Assembly (NCBI RefSeq): GCF_042652925.1
Contig: NZ_JBHSHC010000154.1
Coordinates: forward strand, 1-64,000
Length of the DNA: 64,000 bases
Origin: Effusibacillus consociatus
GTDB taxonomy: Bacteria > Bacillota > Bacilli > Tumebacillales > Effusibacillaceae
Reading direction: 5' to 3'
The notes beneath the pieces are model-generated. The model was not told the origin of the DNA. It did not search any database and saw nothing but the letters and a program-made list of their open reading frames with translations. This document shows positions 50,501-58,604 of the stretch, one piece after another (within the stretch, counting starts at the first letter, position 1; every line of letters starts with the position of its first letter). Made by a program: the position numbers and the translations under genes.

Positions 50501-51162
50501 CAACTGGGGACGGATTGGGGACGAAAGCGGTCATTTAGATCAAGACGACAACCAACTAGAACCATACTCAAATGAAGAAAACCCTTATAAATCAAGGCTC
50601 TAGCAGAATCCAACAAATGCCAACCAAATAGGCTATGTTCCCGCATACCGTTCACGGGGGAGTGAGGAGGAAGCGATCATTTATGCCTCTGTCGCCCTTC
50701 AAGCATGGAGACTAACACCATGCGCTTTGGATTGGCTAGCTAACCGAGCAAATTGTGAGATGATGAGACGCAATTCGTAAAGAATTGGCGTATCCAAGTC
50801 AAGTTCAGTTTCTTTTTGTTCGAGTGAGGAAGCTAAAGAACCTCCCGGAATGTGTGCCAAATTAAAAAGAATGTAAAATAGTCAGCAAATAAAGGAATTT
50901 TGATGAAAATTGGATAATACATCGTCTATTCCTTTCAAAAGAACTGAGTTTAGGTGAAAGAAGCCGAATCTTTATCGGCATGTAAAAATAGTCTGAATCA
51001 ATGTAGTTTTGCAATTGAGGGAAGCATTGGTTGAGGCAATCATTAGTCGGTGATTCTTTTTGCAAAAGAATGGATTTCAACGGAGCCGTAAGAATTTTCC
51101 TTGATGGCGAACCGCAGCGGCAGTGACTTCACAAAAACAGCCACTCAATGATTAGTTTGGAG
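50501..51162. other. Gene-poor region before the parA leader
   Basis: About 660 bases hold only short broken frames. A stretch near 50660-50780 (SEEEAIIYASVALQAWRL, interrupted by stops) looks like gene debris but is not identifiable. No promoter, RNA gene or mobile-element end could be supported. Confidence 0.4.
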
Positions 51163-51434
51163 TTTGGAGTTTCCGTTGTTTTGAACCTGGATTTGGACAT
51201 CGTGTGTGTAGATTGTTGAATTCATTGGAATAAGCTCACGAGATATTTGAAAATGAAGTTACTGCAACATATGAATATTCAAGAGAACGCCCTTCTTGCG
51301 GTGTTCTCTTTTTATATAGATACTAATCAAAAAGCCGGTTGCCCTGATATGTTCAGCGCACCGGCTTTTTGCATGAAAGGAGCAATGTCGGAATGACTAA
51401 GGTAATCGCCCTCGCCAATCAGAAAGGCGGCGTG
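51163..51434 (+). repeat. Intact copy of the parA leader repeat
   Basis: This is the partner of 42375-42650. It contains the GAGAACGCC/GGTGTTCTC hairpin with a T-run, then AAAAAGCCGGT pairing with ACCGGCTTTTT (about 51328-51371), and the start of parA. The second hairpin ends just before the parA ribosome site and could stop readthrough transcription. Confidence 0.8.
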
Positions 51435-52220
51435 GGCAAAACCACAACGGCGGTCAACCTGGGGATCGGTTTGGCTGGGGATGGGAAAAAGGTTTTGCTG
51501 GTCGATGCGGACGCGCAAGGCAACCTGACGGATTCGTTAGGGTTCCACGAGCCGGATAATCTGTCGGTATCTTTGGCCACATTGCTGGCGAAAACGATGC
51601 TGGAAGAATCCTATGAAGCGCGGGAAGGTATTTTGCATCACCATGAAGGCGTTGACCTGATGCCAGGCAATATTGAACTGTCTGCTGTTGAAGTATCGCT
51701 CGTCAATACGATGAGCAGAGAAACGATTTTGCGTTCGTACATCGACTCCGTTAAAGCCGACTACGATTACGTGCTGATCGATTGCATGCCGAGTTTAGGC
51801 ATGTTGACCATCAACGCGTTGGCGGCAGCGGACAGCGTCATTATTCCCGTACAGGCGCATTATTTGCCGGCTAAAGGAATGACCCAACTGTTGCAGACCA
51901 TTGCCCGTGTACGCAGGCAGATCAATCCGAAGTTGGTTTTGGACGGCGTGCTGCTCACAATGGTAGACAGCCGGACGAAATTTTCCAAAGACATTTCCTA
52001 TATTCTTCGGCGCGACTACGGCGACAAGCTGCGCGTGTTCAACACCGAAATTCCCTTATCCGTTCGCGCGGCGGAAACGAGCGCCAAGGGAAAAAGCATT
52101 TATGCTCATGACCCCAATGGTCAAACGGCAAAAGCGTATGCCGCCTTTACGAAGGAGGTGCAGAGCATTGGCAGCGAAAGACGACATGCGCGCCAGCATC
52201 AAACTGACCACAGTCGCTGA
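51393..52220 (+). CDS. parA: ParA/Soj-family partition ATPase
   Basis: The 275-residue deviant Walker A ATPase has NQKGGVGKTTTAVNL, VDADAQGNLTDSLG and VLIDCMPSLGMLTINAL, with LPAKGMTQLLQTI and the C-terminal IPLSVRAAET typical of Soj. ParA proteins move DNA cargo together with ParB. The start is ATG 51393 behind GAAAGGAG. The gene overlaps parB by 53 bases and opens the Tad-like element. ParA-ParB at the head of such a cluster is usual for plasmids and integrative elements, not the chromosomal par locus. Confidence 0.93.
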   Translation: MTKVIALANQKGGVGKTTTAVNLGIGLAGDGKKVLLVDADAQGNLTDSLGFHEPDNLSVSLATLLAKTMLEESYEAREGILHHHEGVDLMPGNIELSAVEVSLVNTMSRETILRSYIDSVKADYDYVLIDCMPSLGMLTINALAAADSVIIPVQAHYLPAKGMTQLLQTIARVRRQINPKLVLDGVLLTMVDSRTKFSKDISYILRRDYGDKLRVFNTEIPLSVRAAETSAKGKSIYAHDPNGQTAKAYAAFTKEVQSIGSERRHARQHQTDHSR

Positions 52221-53106
52221 TTTATTCTCGACGGAGGAGAGCCGCGCCGACCAGCAGCGGGAAAAGGTGATGGAAATACCATTATCGGAAATCAGCGATT
52301 TTCCCGGCCATCCGTTCAAGGTGAAGGCGGATGAAGCGATGCTGGAAATGGCGGACAGCGTGAAGCAATACGGAGTACTTGTTCCCGGACTGGTACGTCC
52401 GAAAGGCGATGGCGGCTACGAAATGGTAGCCGGGCATCGGCGTAAAAAAGCGAGCGAACTGGCCGGCATGGAGACAATGCCCTGTATCGTCCGCGAACTG
52501 GACGACGATCAGGCGACCATTATTATGGTGGACAGCAACCTGCAACGGGAAAATATTGCGCCAAGCGAGAAAGCATTCGCCTATAAAATGAAGTTGGAGG
52601 CGATGAAGAGACAGGTGGGCAGACCTAATAGAGAAAATGTGTCCCAAGTTGGGACACAAAAGCGGTCCGATCAATTGTTGGCAGATCAAGCAGGGGAAAG
52701 TCGCAATCAAATCCAGCGCTATATCCGCCTTACCGAACTGACTTCCTCCATTCTCGAAATGGTAGACGATAGACGGATCGCGTTTAATCCGGCCGTAGAA
52801 CTTTCTTACTTGTCCGAAGAAGAACAGCAAGCCCTGTACGAAACGATGCAGTCCGAAGACTGCACGCCTTCGCTGACGCAGGCGCAGCGCATGAAAAAAC
52901 TGAGCCAGGACGGGCGGCTCAACGTGGATGTGATCTTCTCGATTCTTACGGAAGAAAAGCCGAACCAGAAAGAAAAGATGACCATTCGGCGCGAGCGGAT
53001 CGACCGTTTCTTTCCGAGGGACTTTACCGAAAAGCAAAAGGAAGACCTGATCGTACAACTGTTGGAAAGCTGGTATAAAAAACGGCAACGGGAACAGGAA
53101 CGTTAG
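52168..53106 (+). CDS. parB: ParB/RepB/Spo0J-family DNA-binding protein
   Basis: The 312-residue protein has the ParB N-terminal CTP-binding motifs (IPLSEISDFPGHPF, YGVLVPGLVRP, YEMVAGHRRKKASELAG, DSNLQRENIAPSEKAFA) and a helix-turn-helix (LADQAGESRNQIQRYIRLTEL). The C-terminal part differs from chromosomal Spo0J and resembles ParB of integrative elements. TTG 52168 lies 8 bases behind AAGGAGGTG and overlaps the parA end. The earlier open frame from 52102 lacks a ribosome site. Confidence 0.9.
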   Translation: MAAKDDMRASIKLTTVADLFSTEESRADQQREKVMEIPLSEISDFPGHPFKVKADEAMLEMADSVKQYGVLVPGLVRPKGDGGYEMVAGHRRKKASELAGMETMPCIVRELDDDQATIIMVDSNLQRENIAPSEKAFAYKMKLEAMKRQVGRPNRENVSQVGTQKRSDQLLADQAGESRNQIQRYIRLTELTSSILEMVDDRRIAFNPAVELSYLSEEEQQALYETMQSEDCTPSLTQAQRMKKLSQDGRLNVDVIFSILTEEKPNQKEKMTIRRERIDRFFPRDFTEKQKEDLIVQLLESWYKKRQREQER

Positions 53107-53125
53107 CCTGTATCCTGTTCGGCAG

Positions 53126-53157
53126 GCACTCTCCCCTAGGACGGAGAGCTTTTTTAT
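53126..53157 (+). terminator. Terminator after parAB
   Basis: CTCTCC pairs with GGAGAG around CCTAGGAC, followed by CTTTTTTA. Confidence 0.75.
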
Positions 53158-53180
53158 GCCCATTTTTGGGGAGGCGATTC

Positions 53181-53393
53181 ATGGTGTATTTCACGAAAGG
53201 GAGGCGTCGTCAATATGAGCGCCTGATGCAAGAAAAGCCGGGTTTCAACCGCTTTGAAGTTTTGGAGGATGAGACCGAGCAGCCGCACACGCGAAACAAG
53301 AAATCTCGTGAAGCCGGCCAATCAAAGCGAAGCCGGGGAACGAAGAATGACCGCAATTTTCCAGGAGATGAGGACGGACAATGGAAGAAATAA
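53181..53393 (+). CDS. Small basic protein of unknown function
   Basis: The 70-residue protein begins MVYFTKGRRRQYERLMQEKPGF and continues with a charged, probably disordered tail. GGGGAGGCG lies ahead of ATG 53181. Its end overlaps the next gene by 13 bases. I do not recognise a family beyond its place in the element. Confidence 0.6.
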   Translation: MVYFTKGRRRQYERLMQEKPGFNRFEVLEDETEQPHTRNKKSREAGQSKRSRGTKNDRNFPGDEDGQWKK

Positions 53394-53989
53394 AGCGAAT
53401 GGTGGACAAGTATGAAGTCGTTCAGGCCATCTCCATCGGGAAGGTGGAAGTGCTGCTTGGCATAGACGAAACCAATGCCGAACGTCCGTACATGGTTAGT
53501 ACCTGCACCCGAAACAATTCGTTGGGTGTCGAGCAATTTTACGCGTTTGCAGCCGGCGCGGATTATCTTGAAGCCGTGCATGACTTTGTTTCCCGCGTGC
53601 AATGGGAGCTGGAGGATCTCAAAGAAGAAAGGGCCAGTGTCAAGGTGCCCTTATCTCCCCTTACCCAAGCCCAATGCCAGCCGATTCGTGAAGACATGCG
53701 CATTGACAACCAGGTTGTTGTCATCCGGCCGGAACGGTTGCGACCCGAATATCGCACCGCAGTTAACCAGCTTGTGCTGGCGCTAAGCGGGTTTGGCATC
53801 TCTGCCTATTCCCGAGGTCGCGCCGTTTACGTGATCAATCTGTATACCGGTGAGGAGGCTCGCTGGAATCGCGAGGATTTTATGGGTCTGCTAAAACCGG
53901 AGCATATGCCCGCATGGGCGCAAGAAAAACTGGAGCAGCATCAGGCTGTAACCCAGCAAAAGCCGAAGCGCCGTGACGAGGTCCGGTAA
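53381..53989 (+). CDS. Element protein of unknown function
   Basis: The 202-residue soluble protein has two parts: an N-terminal half (KYEVVQAISIGKVEVLLGIDE) and a C-terminal half with a mixed fold (VVVIRPERLRPEYRTAVNQLVLALSGFGISAYSRG). It overlaps the small gene upstream and precedes the Tad-like genes by 40 bases. The function is unknown. Confidence 0.65.
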   Translation: MEEIKRMVDKYEVVQAISIGKVEVLLGIDETNAERPYMVSTCTRNNSLGVEQFYAFAAGADYLEAVHDFVSRVQWELEDLKEERASVKVPLSPLTQAQCQPIREDMRIDNQVVVIRPERLRPEYRTAVNQLVLALSGFGISAYSRGRAVYVINLYTGEEARWNREDFMGLLKPEHMPAWAQEKLEQHQAVTQQKPKRRDEVR

Positions 53990-54031
53990 GAGATGCAATT
54001 CCTAATATATAGGAGAAAGGAGACGTGAGCG

Positions 54032-55138
54032 ATGTCGTGGACGTATCGGCACCGCAAGACGCTTATTATCGCCGCGATTGCCGTAAGCGTTTGTTTACTT
54101 GCGGCTGCGGCTATTTTTTCTCTGATAAAGCAATCAGAGCAAGAGCAGAAGCATGAGCAAATGAAGGAACAATATGAAAGGCAAATCGAGGAACTGAAAA
54201 CGATAGAGGAACAATCGCGCAGAAGTGTTTGGACCGTGGCGCGCACCATTCCGGCAGGCGGCACCGTGGCGGCGGAAGACCTCAAGTCCGTCCCGATGCC
54301 CGCGAGTCTGGTGCCGCAAGGGATGATTACCGATCAGAATGCGGCCATCGGCAAAAGCGCCAAAATCGAATTGCAGCCAGGCACGCCGTTGATGCCGTCC
54401 ATGCTGTACGAGAGCGCGCCGATCCCGAAGGATTTGCGGGTGCAGGAGTTTCATGTCATTCAGCTTCCCTCCAATCTGCAAAAGGGACAGTATATCGACG
54501 TGCGAATCAACTTCCCGACCGGCGAGGATTTTGTCCTGCTGGCGAAAAAGAAAGTGCGGGAGTTGTCCGGCACTGTCATCTGGCTGGAAATGAATGAACT
54601 GGATATATTACGGACTTCGAGCGCAATTATCGACGCGTACTTGCAAGGCGCGCGGCTGTATGCCCTACCCTACATCGAGCCAGGCTTGCAGGAAGCGGCG
54701 GCGGTCAATTATCCCGCCAATCCGAAGGTGCTCGATTTGATGGCGCATGATCCGAACCTGCTCGAAAAAGCGATAACCGAGCTTGCCCGCCAGCTTCGCT
54801 CGACACTGGACGGCAATCTGAAGGCGATGAGCGAGTCGGACAAACTGCGCGTAACGAGCGGCAGCGTAACGGTTCAGCAGCAACTGCAAAACGAACGGAT
54901 CGTCACGCGGCAAGGCAATGCGATGCAAGAAGCGGTTCCATCGCCGCAACCGGCAGGCGCAACGGCTACGGTCGATCACGAACCGCCAGCCGCGCAGCCG
55001 CTGCCTTCCCCTTCCGCTCCGACAACGACGAATGAAGATCAACCGGAAGCGTCCGCAGAGCCAGCGCCATCAGCGCCAGCATCGCCGTCGGAAGCGCCTG
55101 CCAGCAAGGATAAACTGGAGCACATTTTTAACCAGTGA
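54032..55138 (+). CDS. SAF-domain protein (CpaB/RcpC-like pilus assembly)
   Basis: The 368-residue protein has an N-terminal membrane helix (LIIAAIAVSVCLLAAAAIFSL), a coiled segment, then a SAF domain (VWTVARTIPAGGTVAAEDLKSVPMP...GKSAKIELQPGTPLMPSML) as in CpaB of type IVc pili and FlgA. The Pro/Ala-rich C-terminus is probably disordered. CpaB-like proteins help the pilus pass the cell envelope. In Gram-positive Tad systems they may act at the cell wall. Confidence 0.8.
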   Translation: MSWTYRHRKTLIIAAIAVSVCLLAAAAIFSLIKQSEQEQKHEQMKEQYERQIEELKTIEEQSRRSVWTVARTIPAGGTVAAEDLKSVPMPASLVPQGMITDQNAAIGKSAKIELQPGTPLMPSMLYESAPIPKDLRVQEFHVIQLPSNLQKGQYIDVRINFPTGEDFVLLAKKKVRELSGTVIWLEMNELDILRTSSAIIDAYLQGARLYALPYIEPGLQEAAAVNYPANPKVLDLMAHDPNLLEKAITELARQLRSTLDGNLKAMSESDKLRVTSGSVTVQQQLQNERIVTRQGNAMQEAVPSPQPAGATATVDHEPPAAQPLPSPSAPTTTNEDQPEASAEPAPSAPASPSEAPASKDKLEHIFNQ

Positions 55139-55149
55139 AGGAGGCCGTC

Positions 55150-55866
55150 ATGAAAAAAGTCGTGTTTTTCGGCGCGCCGGACAAAAGCCACCTGCTCCTT
55201 GTGCTGGGCAAGCTGCTCACGGCGATGGAGCGAAAGGTGCTGATCGTGGATTCCACCCTTGCCCAGTCCATGCAAGGCTATTTGCCGCAAGTAGAATTCG
55301 GCGATTCGCTGCGGGAATTTGAAGGCATCGATGTGGCGACCGGGCTCATCACGCGAGCGCAATTGGAACGCTCCCTGCTTCAAGCCGAAGGCGAAGCGGC
55401 CTACGATGTCATGCTGCTCGACACCGATCACACCGAATTTGTGAAAGGACGAGAGCTGCCGGGCTATGACAAGCGGGTTTGGTGCAGCAATTGGAGCCGG
55501 CTCGGCATGCATAAAAACGCGGAACTGATGCAGCGGCTGTGCCTTCACGAAGCGGAAGGTCAGCCGCTGTCGTTTTACAAAATGATCGCTCCCACTCTGC
55601 CGATCGCCATACCCGAGCTGTATATCGATTCGCTGCTGCCGCAGCAGGCGATACGTTGGGAGGACACCGTGTTCCGCTTTCCGCTGGACGAACGGGATAT
55701 GTCGGTCGAACTGGACAACCAGCATCATGGCCGCATCGACATCAGGCGGCTGTCCGGGACGTATCGCCGGACCGTGCTGGACATGCTGCAACAGTTGTTT
55801 GATTGTGATGCCAAAACCGCCCGGCGGGCATGGGCGCGCTCCCGAAAGCGTTCGCGTGTCCGGTAA
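55150..55866 (+). CDS. Degenerate MinD/TadZ-like protein lacking a Walker A motif
   Basis: The 238-residue protein starts VVFFGAPDKSHLLLVLGKLL, where a ParA/MinD P-loop should be, and continues VLIVDST and YDVMLLDTDHTEF, the positions of the other nucleotide-binding motifs. The lysines and Thr of the P-loop are gone, so it is probably a non-ATPase scaffold. It lies next to a second CpaE-like protein. ATG 55150 follows AAGGAGG. The open frame begins at 55135. Confidence 0.65.
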   Translation: MKKVVFFGAPDKSHLLLVLGKLLTAMERKVLIVDSTLAQSMQGYLPQVEFGDSLREFEGIDVATGLITRAQLERSLLQAEGEAAYDVMLLDTDHTEFVKGRELPGYDKRVWCSNWSRLGMHKNAELMQRLCLHEAEGQPLSFYKMIAPTLPIAIPELYIDSLLPQQAIRWEDTVFRFPLDERDMSVELDNQHHGRIDIRRLSGTYRRTVLDMLQQLFDCDAKTARRAWARSRKRSRVR

Positions 55867-55890
55867 TTTTATGCGAAAGGAGATGAAACA

Positions 55891-56736
55891 ATGGGTTTTA
55901 CCGTGGTGTTTTGGAGCCCGGTTTCGGGACAGGCCGGTACGACGAGCAATCTGATCGCCGCCGCGGCGCTGCTCGGATTGGAATACTCCTCGCGCCTTTT
56001 GCTGCTTGGGCATTTGCAAAGCGAATACGCGGCCATCGAACGCGGCTTTTACCCGAGACGGTCCTGGATGAGCAATGCGGACGCCCCGCCTGACGCTGGC
56101 ATCGACGCGCTGCTCAGGCTTTTGCAAAACCGCAAGCTGGAACCGAACAGGTTGCGGGATTACACGCTGCCGCTGCTCGCCGACCGACTCGACATCCTTC
56201 CGGGATCGAACAAGCCGGATGCATCGTTTGTTTCCGCCGCACAGGAATGGCTTGCGTCCCTTTTGGAACTGACAAGGCGCGCTTACGATCTGGTATTGCT
56301 GGACGGCGGAAGCGGCAATTTGTCGGCGTGGACACAGGCGCTGCTGTGTCAGGCGGATTTACTGGTCGCCTGTATGCCGCAAAACATGCTCAAACTGGAG
56401 CAAGCTTTTTCGCTGGTGGAGGCGCAGCTTCAGTCCGACCGGAAGCATTTGCTTGTATTCGGACAATATGACCCCGGGTCGGCGTTGACCGTCAAAAACA
56501 TGAAGCGCCAGTTTCATCGGCGGGAGCCCGCGTACCCGATTGTCCATAATACGGGCTGGCTGGATGCGACCCAACAAGGAGAAGCCGTCCGTTTTTTATT
56601 TCGCAACCGACAGGTGCCGCGCAATCATGAAAACGATCCCTTTATGCAACAGGTGCGGGCATTGGCGCAGGCGATCATCAACAACGTCGGACGAAACAAG
56701 CCTCTTTTCGGCGGGAAGGAGGACGATGACCGATGA
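55891..56736 (+). CDS. CpaE/TadZ-like ParA-family protein
   Basis: The 281-residue protein begins with a P-loop variant (SPVSGQAGTTSNLIAAAALLG) and has YDLVLLDGGSGNLSAWTQALL, VACMPQNMLKLEQA and VFGQYDPGSALTVKN. CpaE/TadZ proteins place Tad pili at the right cell site. The Lys of GKT is replaced, so ATP hydrolysis is doubtful. It overlaps the next gene by four bases. Confidence 0.75.
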   Translation: MGFTVVFWSPVSGQAGTTSNLIAAAALLGLEYSSRLLLLGHLQSEYAAIERGFYPRRSWMSNADAPPDAGIDALLRLLQNRKLEPNRLRDYTLPLLADRLDILPGSNKPDASFVSAAQEWLASLLELTRRAYDLVLLDGGSGNLSAWTQALLCQADLLVACMPQNMLKLEQAFSLVEAQLQSDRKHLLVFGQYDPGSALTVKNMKRQFHRREPAYPIVHNTGWLDATQQGEAVRFLFRNRQVPRNHENDPFMQQVRALAQAIINNVGRNKPLFGGKEDDDR

Positions 56737-58604
56737 TGTTCGCGCTGAACGCTTTGCTTCTGGCGGGCATCCTCATCGTGATCGGCGTCCTGCTCTATTT
56801 GCGCATGAGCCGTCGCTTGCCGGAGCAGCCGGACGAAAAACCGGTCTATACGCTGGAAGCGATGACCGCGTTTGTGAAAGAGGCGCTGCACGAGATGACG
56901 AGCAGCAACCTGATCGATTTCGGCTTGTCGGAAGAAGAATACCGCCGCCGCAAAAACAAGCGAGCAGAACTGAAGAAAGCGCTGCGGGGCTGCACGTCCG
57001 GAGATTTGCGGGACAAGGCGTATGTGAAGCAGGTCATCGCTGATTTGCTCGAACAGCGCTATACCTTCGACGATAATAACCTGAATCGCCTTCTGCCGTT
57101 TGACGAGCCGAAAGACTTGTCGCCGCAAGATCAGTTTGACATCCTGCTCTATCTGTTTAAGAAACAGCATCGCTTGAGAGCGCTGGACGAACTGATCCGA
57201 AAATACGAACTGGATCGCCCCAAACGGAGCATGGAAGACGAGGAGACCGAGTCGTACCGGATTACCGCCGACGAAATCCGCGATATATACAAGCAGGAAG
57301 CGCGCAAGCTGTCTGCCGAGGACAAAACGCAGATTGTTGTGCAGCGGATATACCAGCATTACAAAGGGTTTAGCGTCATCGACGAAATCCGCGACATGAA
57401 AATCGACGGCGTATCGGGCGGCGTCTCCGGCATCCCGCCCTCGATGTGGGAAGGCGAATGGAGCCTGGAGGAAGAAGCGCAGCTTTCCGAGGTGCCAAGG
57501 TCGCATGACAGCGTGTGGCTGTTTTATAAAGGGAAGTCCATTCATTTGAGCTTCCTGTCCTTCGGCTCGGAGCAAGAACTGAGGCGCGTGTGCCAGAACG
57601 TGTACAAACATAACCTCCCCGGCCAATTGTCCGAGGCGAACGGTTTTAAGGTGAACGAAATGGCCGACGGCTCCCGCGTCGTCGTGCTGCGCCCCCGGTT
57701 CAGCGAATCGTGGGCTTTTTTTGTGCGCAAATTCGATGTGCAAAACGCCACGCTCGAACAGTTGATACAGGACGACAATGCGGAGCTGCCCATTGGGCTG
57801 ATCAGATATCTGGTCATGGGTGAGCGCATAACGGCCATTACCGGCGCACAAGGCAGCGGCAAAACGACGCTCTTGATGGCGATGGTGCGCTACATTCCGG
57901 CCATCTTGCCGATCCGGGTGCAGGAAATGAGCTTTGAGCTTCAGCTTCGGAAAATATACCGGGATCGCAACATTTTAAGCTTGCGGGAAACCGAAACGAT
58001 CTCCGGGCAGGACGGGCTGGATATTCAGAAAAAAACGGACGGCTCGGTCAATATTTTGGGAGAAGTGGCGACCGACCCGGTTGCGGCCTGGATGGTGCAG
58101 ATGGCGCAGGTCGCTTCGCTGTTCACCTTGTTTACGCATCACGCCAAAACGTTCCGCGATCTCGTCTATTCGCTGCGCAACTCGTTGCTGAAGACAAGGG
58201 TGTTTACGAACGAAAAAGTGGCCGAGCAGCAAGTCGTCAGCGTCATCAACTTCGATATTCACCTCAGGCGGGACGCTGACGGACATCGCTACATCGAACG
58301 GATTACCGAATGCGTCCCGGTGGAGCAGGAAACGCCCTACCCGGAGACATTCCGCCACAAAACGACGACCGAGGAGAAAATGACGGCGTTCATGGAGACG
58401 ATGCTGGAATATTTCCTCCGCTCGACGGACCGCCCGCATTACGTCGCGCGGAACGTCATCGAGTACCGCGACGGACGCTATGTCGCCGTTCATCCGTTGT
58501 CCGAGCGAAGCCGAAAGGAAATCGCCGCATGCCTCGCCGGGCCGGACCAGGCGGCGTTCGAGGCGTTTTTGGCGGTTCACTGGGGGGATGGCGATGAGGC
58601 TTGA
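56733..58604 (+). CDS. TadA/CpaF-type secretion ATPase
   Basis: The 623-residue protein has an N-terminal membrane helix, a long helical region, and a C-terminal GspE/VirB11-type ATPase core. The Walker A motif is TGAQGSGKTTLLMAMVRYI. NILGEVATDPVAAWMVQMAQVASLFTLFTHHAKTFRDLVYSLRNSL corresponds to the Walker B and histidine-box region, where TadA usually has GE and TGH. It would power assembly of the pilus-like structure. The membrane anchor at the N-terminus is unusual for a TadA protein. Confidence 0.85.
   Translation: MMFALNALLLAGILIVIGVLLYLRMSRRLPEQPDEKPVYTLEAMTAFVKEALHEMTSSNLIDFGLSEEEYRRRKNKRAELKKALRGCTSGDLRDKAYVKQVIADLLEQRYTFDDNNLNRLLPFDEPKDLSPQDQFDILLYLFKKQHRLRALDELIRKYELDRPKRSMEDEETESYRITADEIRDIYKQEARKLSAEDKTQIVVQRIYQHYKGFSVIDEIRDMKIDGVSGGVSGIPPSMWEGEWSLEEEAQLSEVPRSHDSVWLFYKGKSIHLSFLSFGSEQELRRVCQNVYKHNLPGQLSEANGFKVNEMADGSRVVVLRPRFSESWAFFVRKFDVQNATLEQLIQDDNAELPIGLIRYLVMGERITAITGAQGSGKTTLLMAMVRYIPAILPIRVQEMSFELQLRKIYRDRNILSLRETETISGQDGLDIQKKTDGSVNILGEVATDPVAAWMVQMAQVASLFTLFTHHAKTFRDLVYSLRNSLLKTRVFTNEKVAEQQVVSVINFDIHLRRDADGHRYIERITECVPVEQETPYPETFRHKTTTEEKMTAFMETMLEYFLRSTDRPHYVARNVIEYRDGRYVAVHPLSERSRKEIAACLAGPDQAAFEAFLAVHWGDGDEA

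Noticed and set aside
50640..50800. Integrase or recombinase remnant before parA
   Set aside because: The short broken frames show no tyrosine or serine recombinase motif that I can defend.
55039..56127. 362-codon minus-strand frame opposite the TadZ-like genes
   Set aside because: There is no start signal, and the composition is that of the complementary strand of GC-rich codons.
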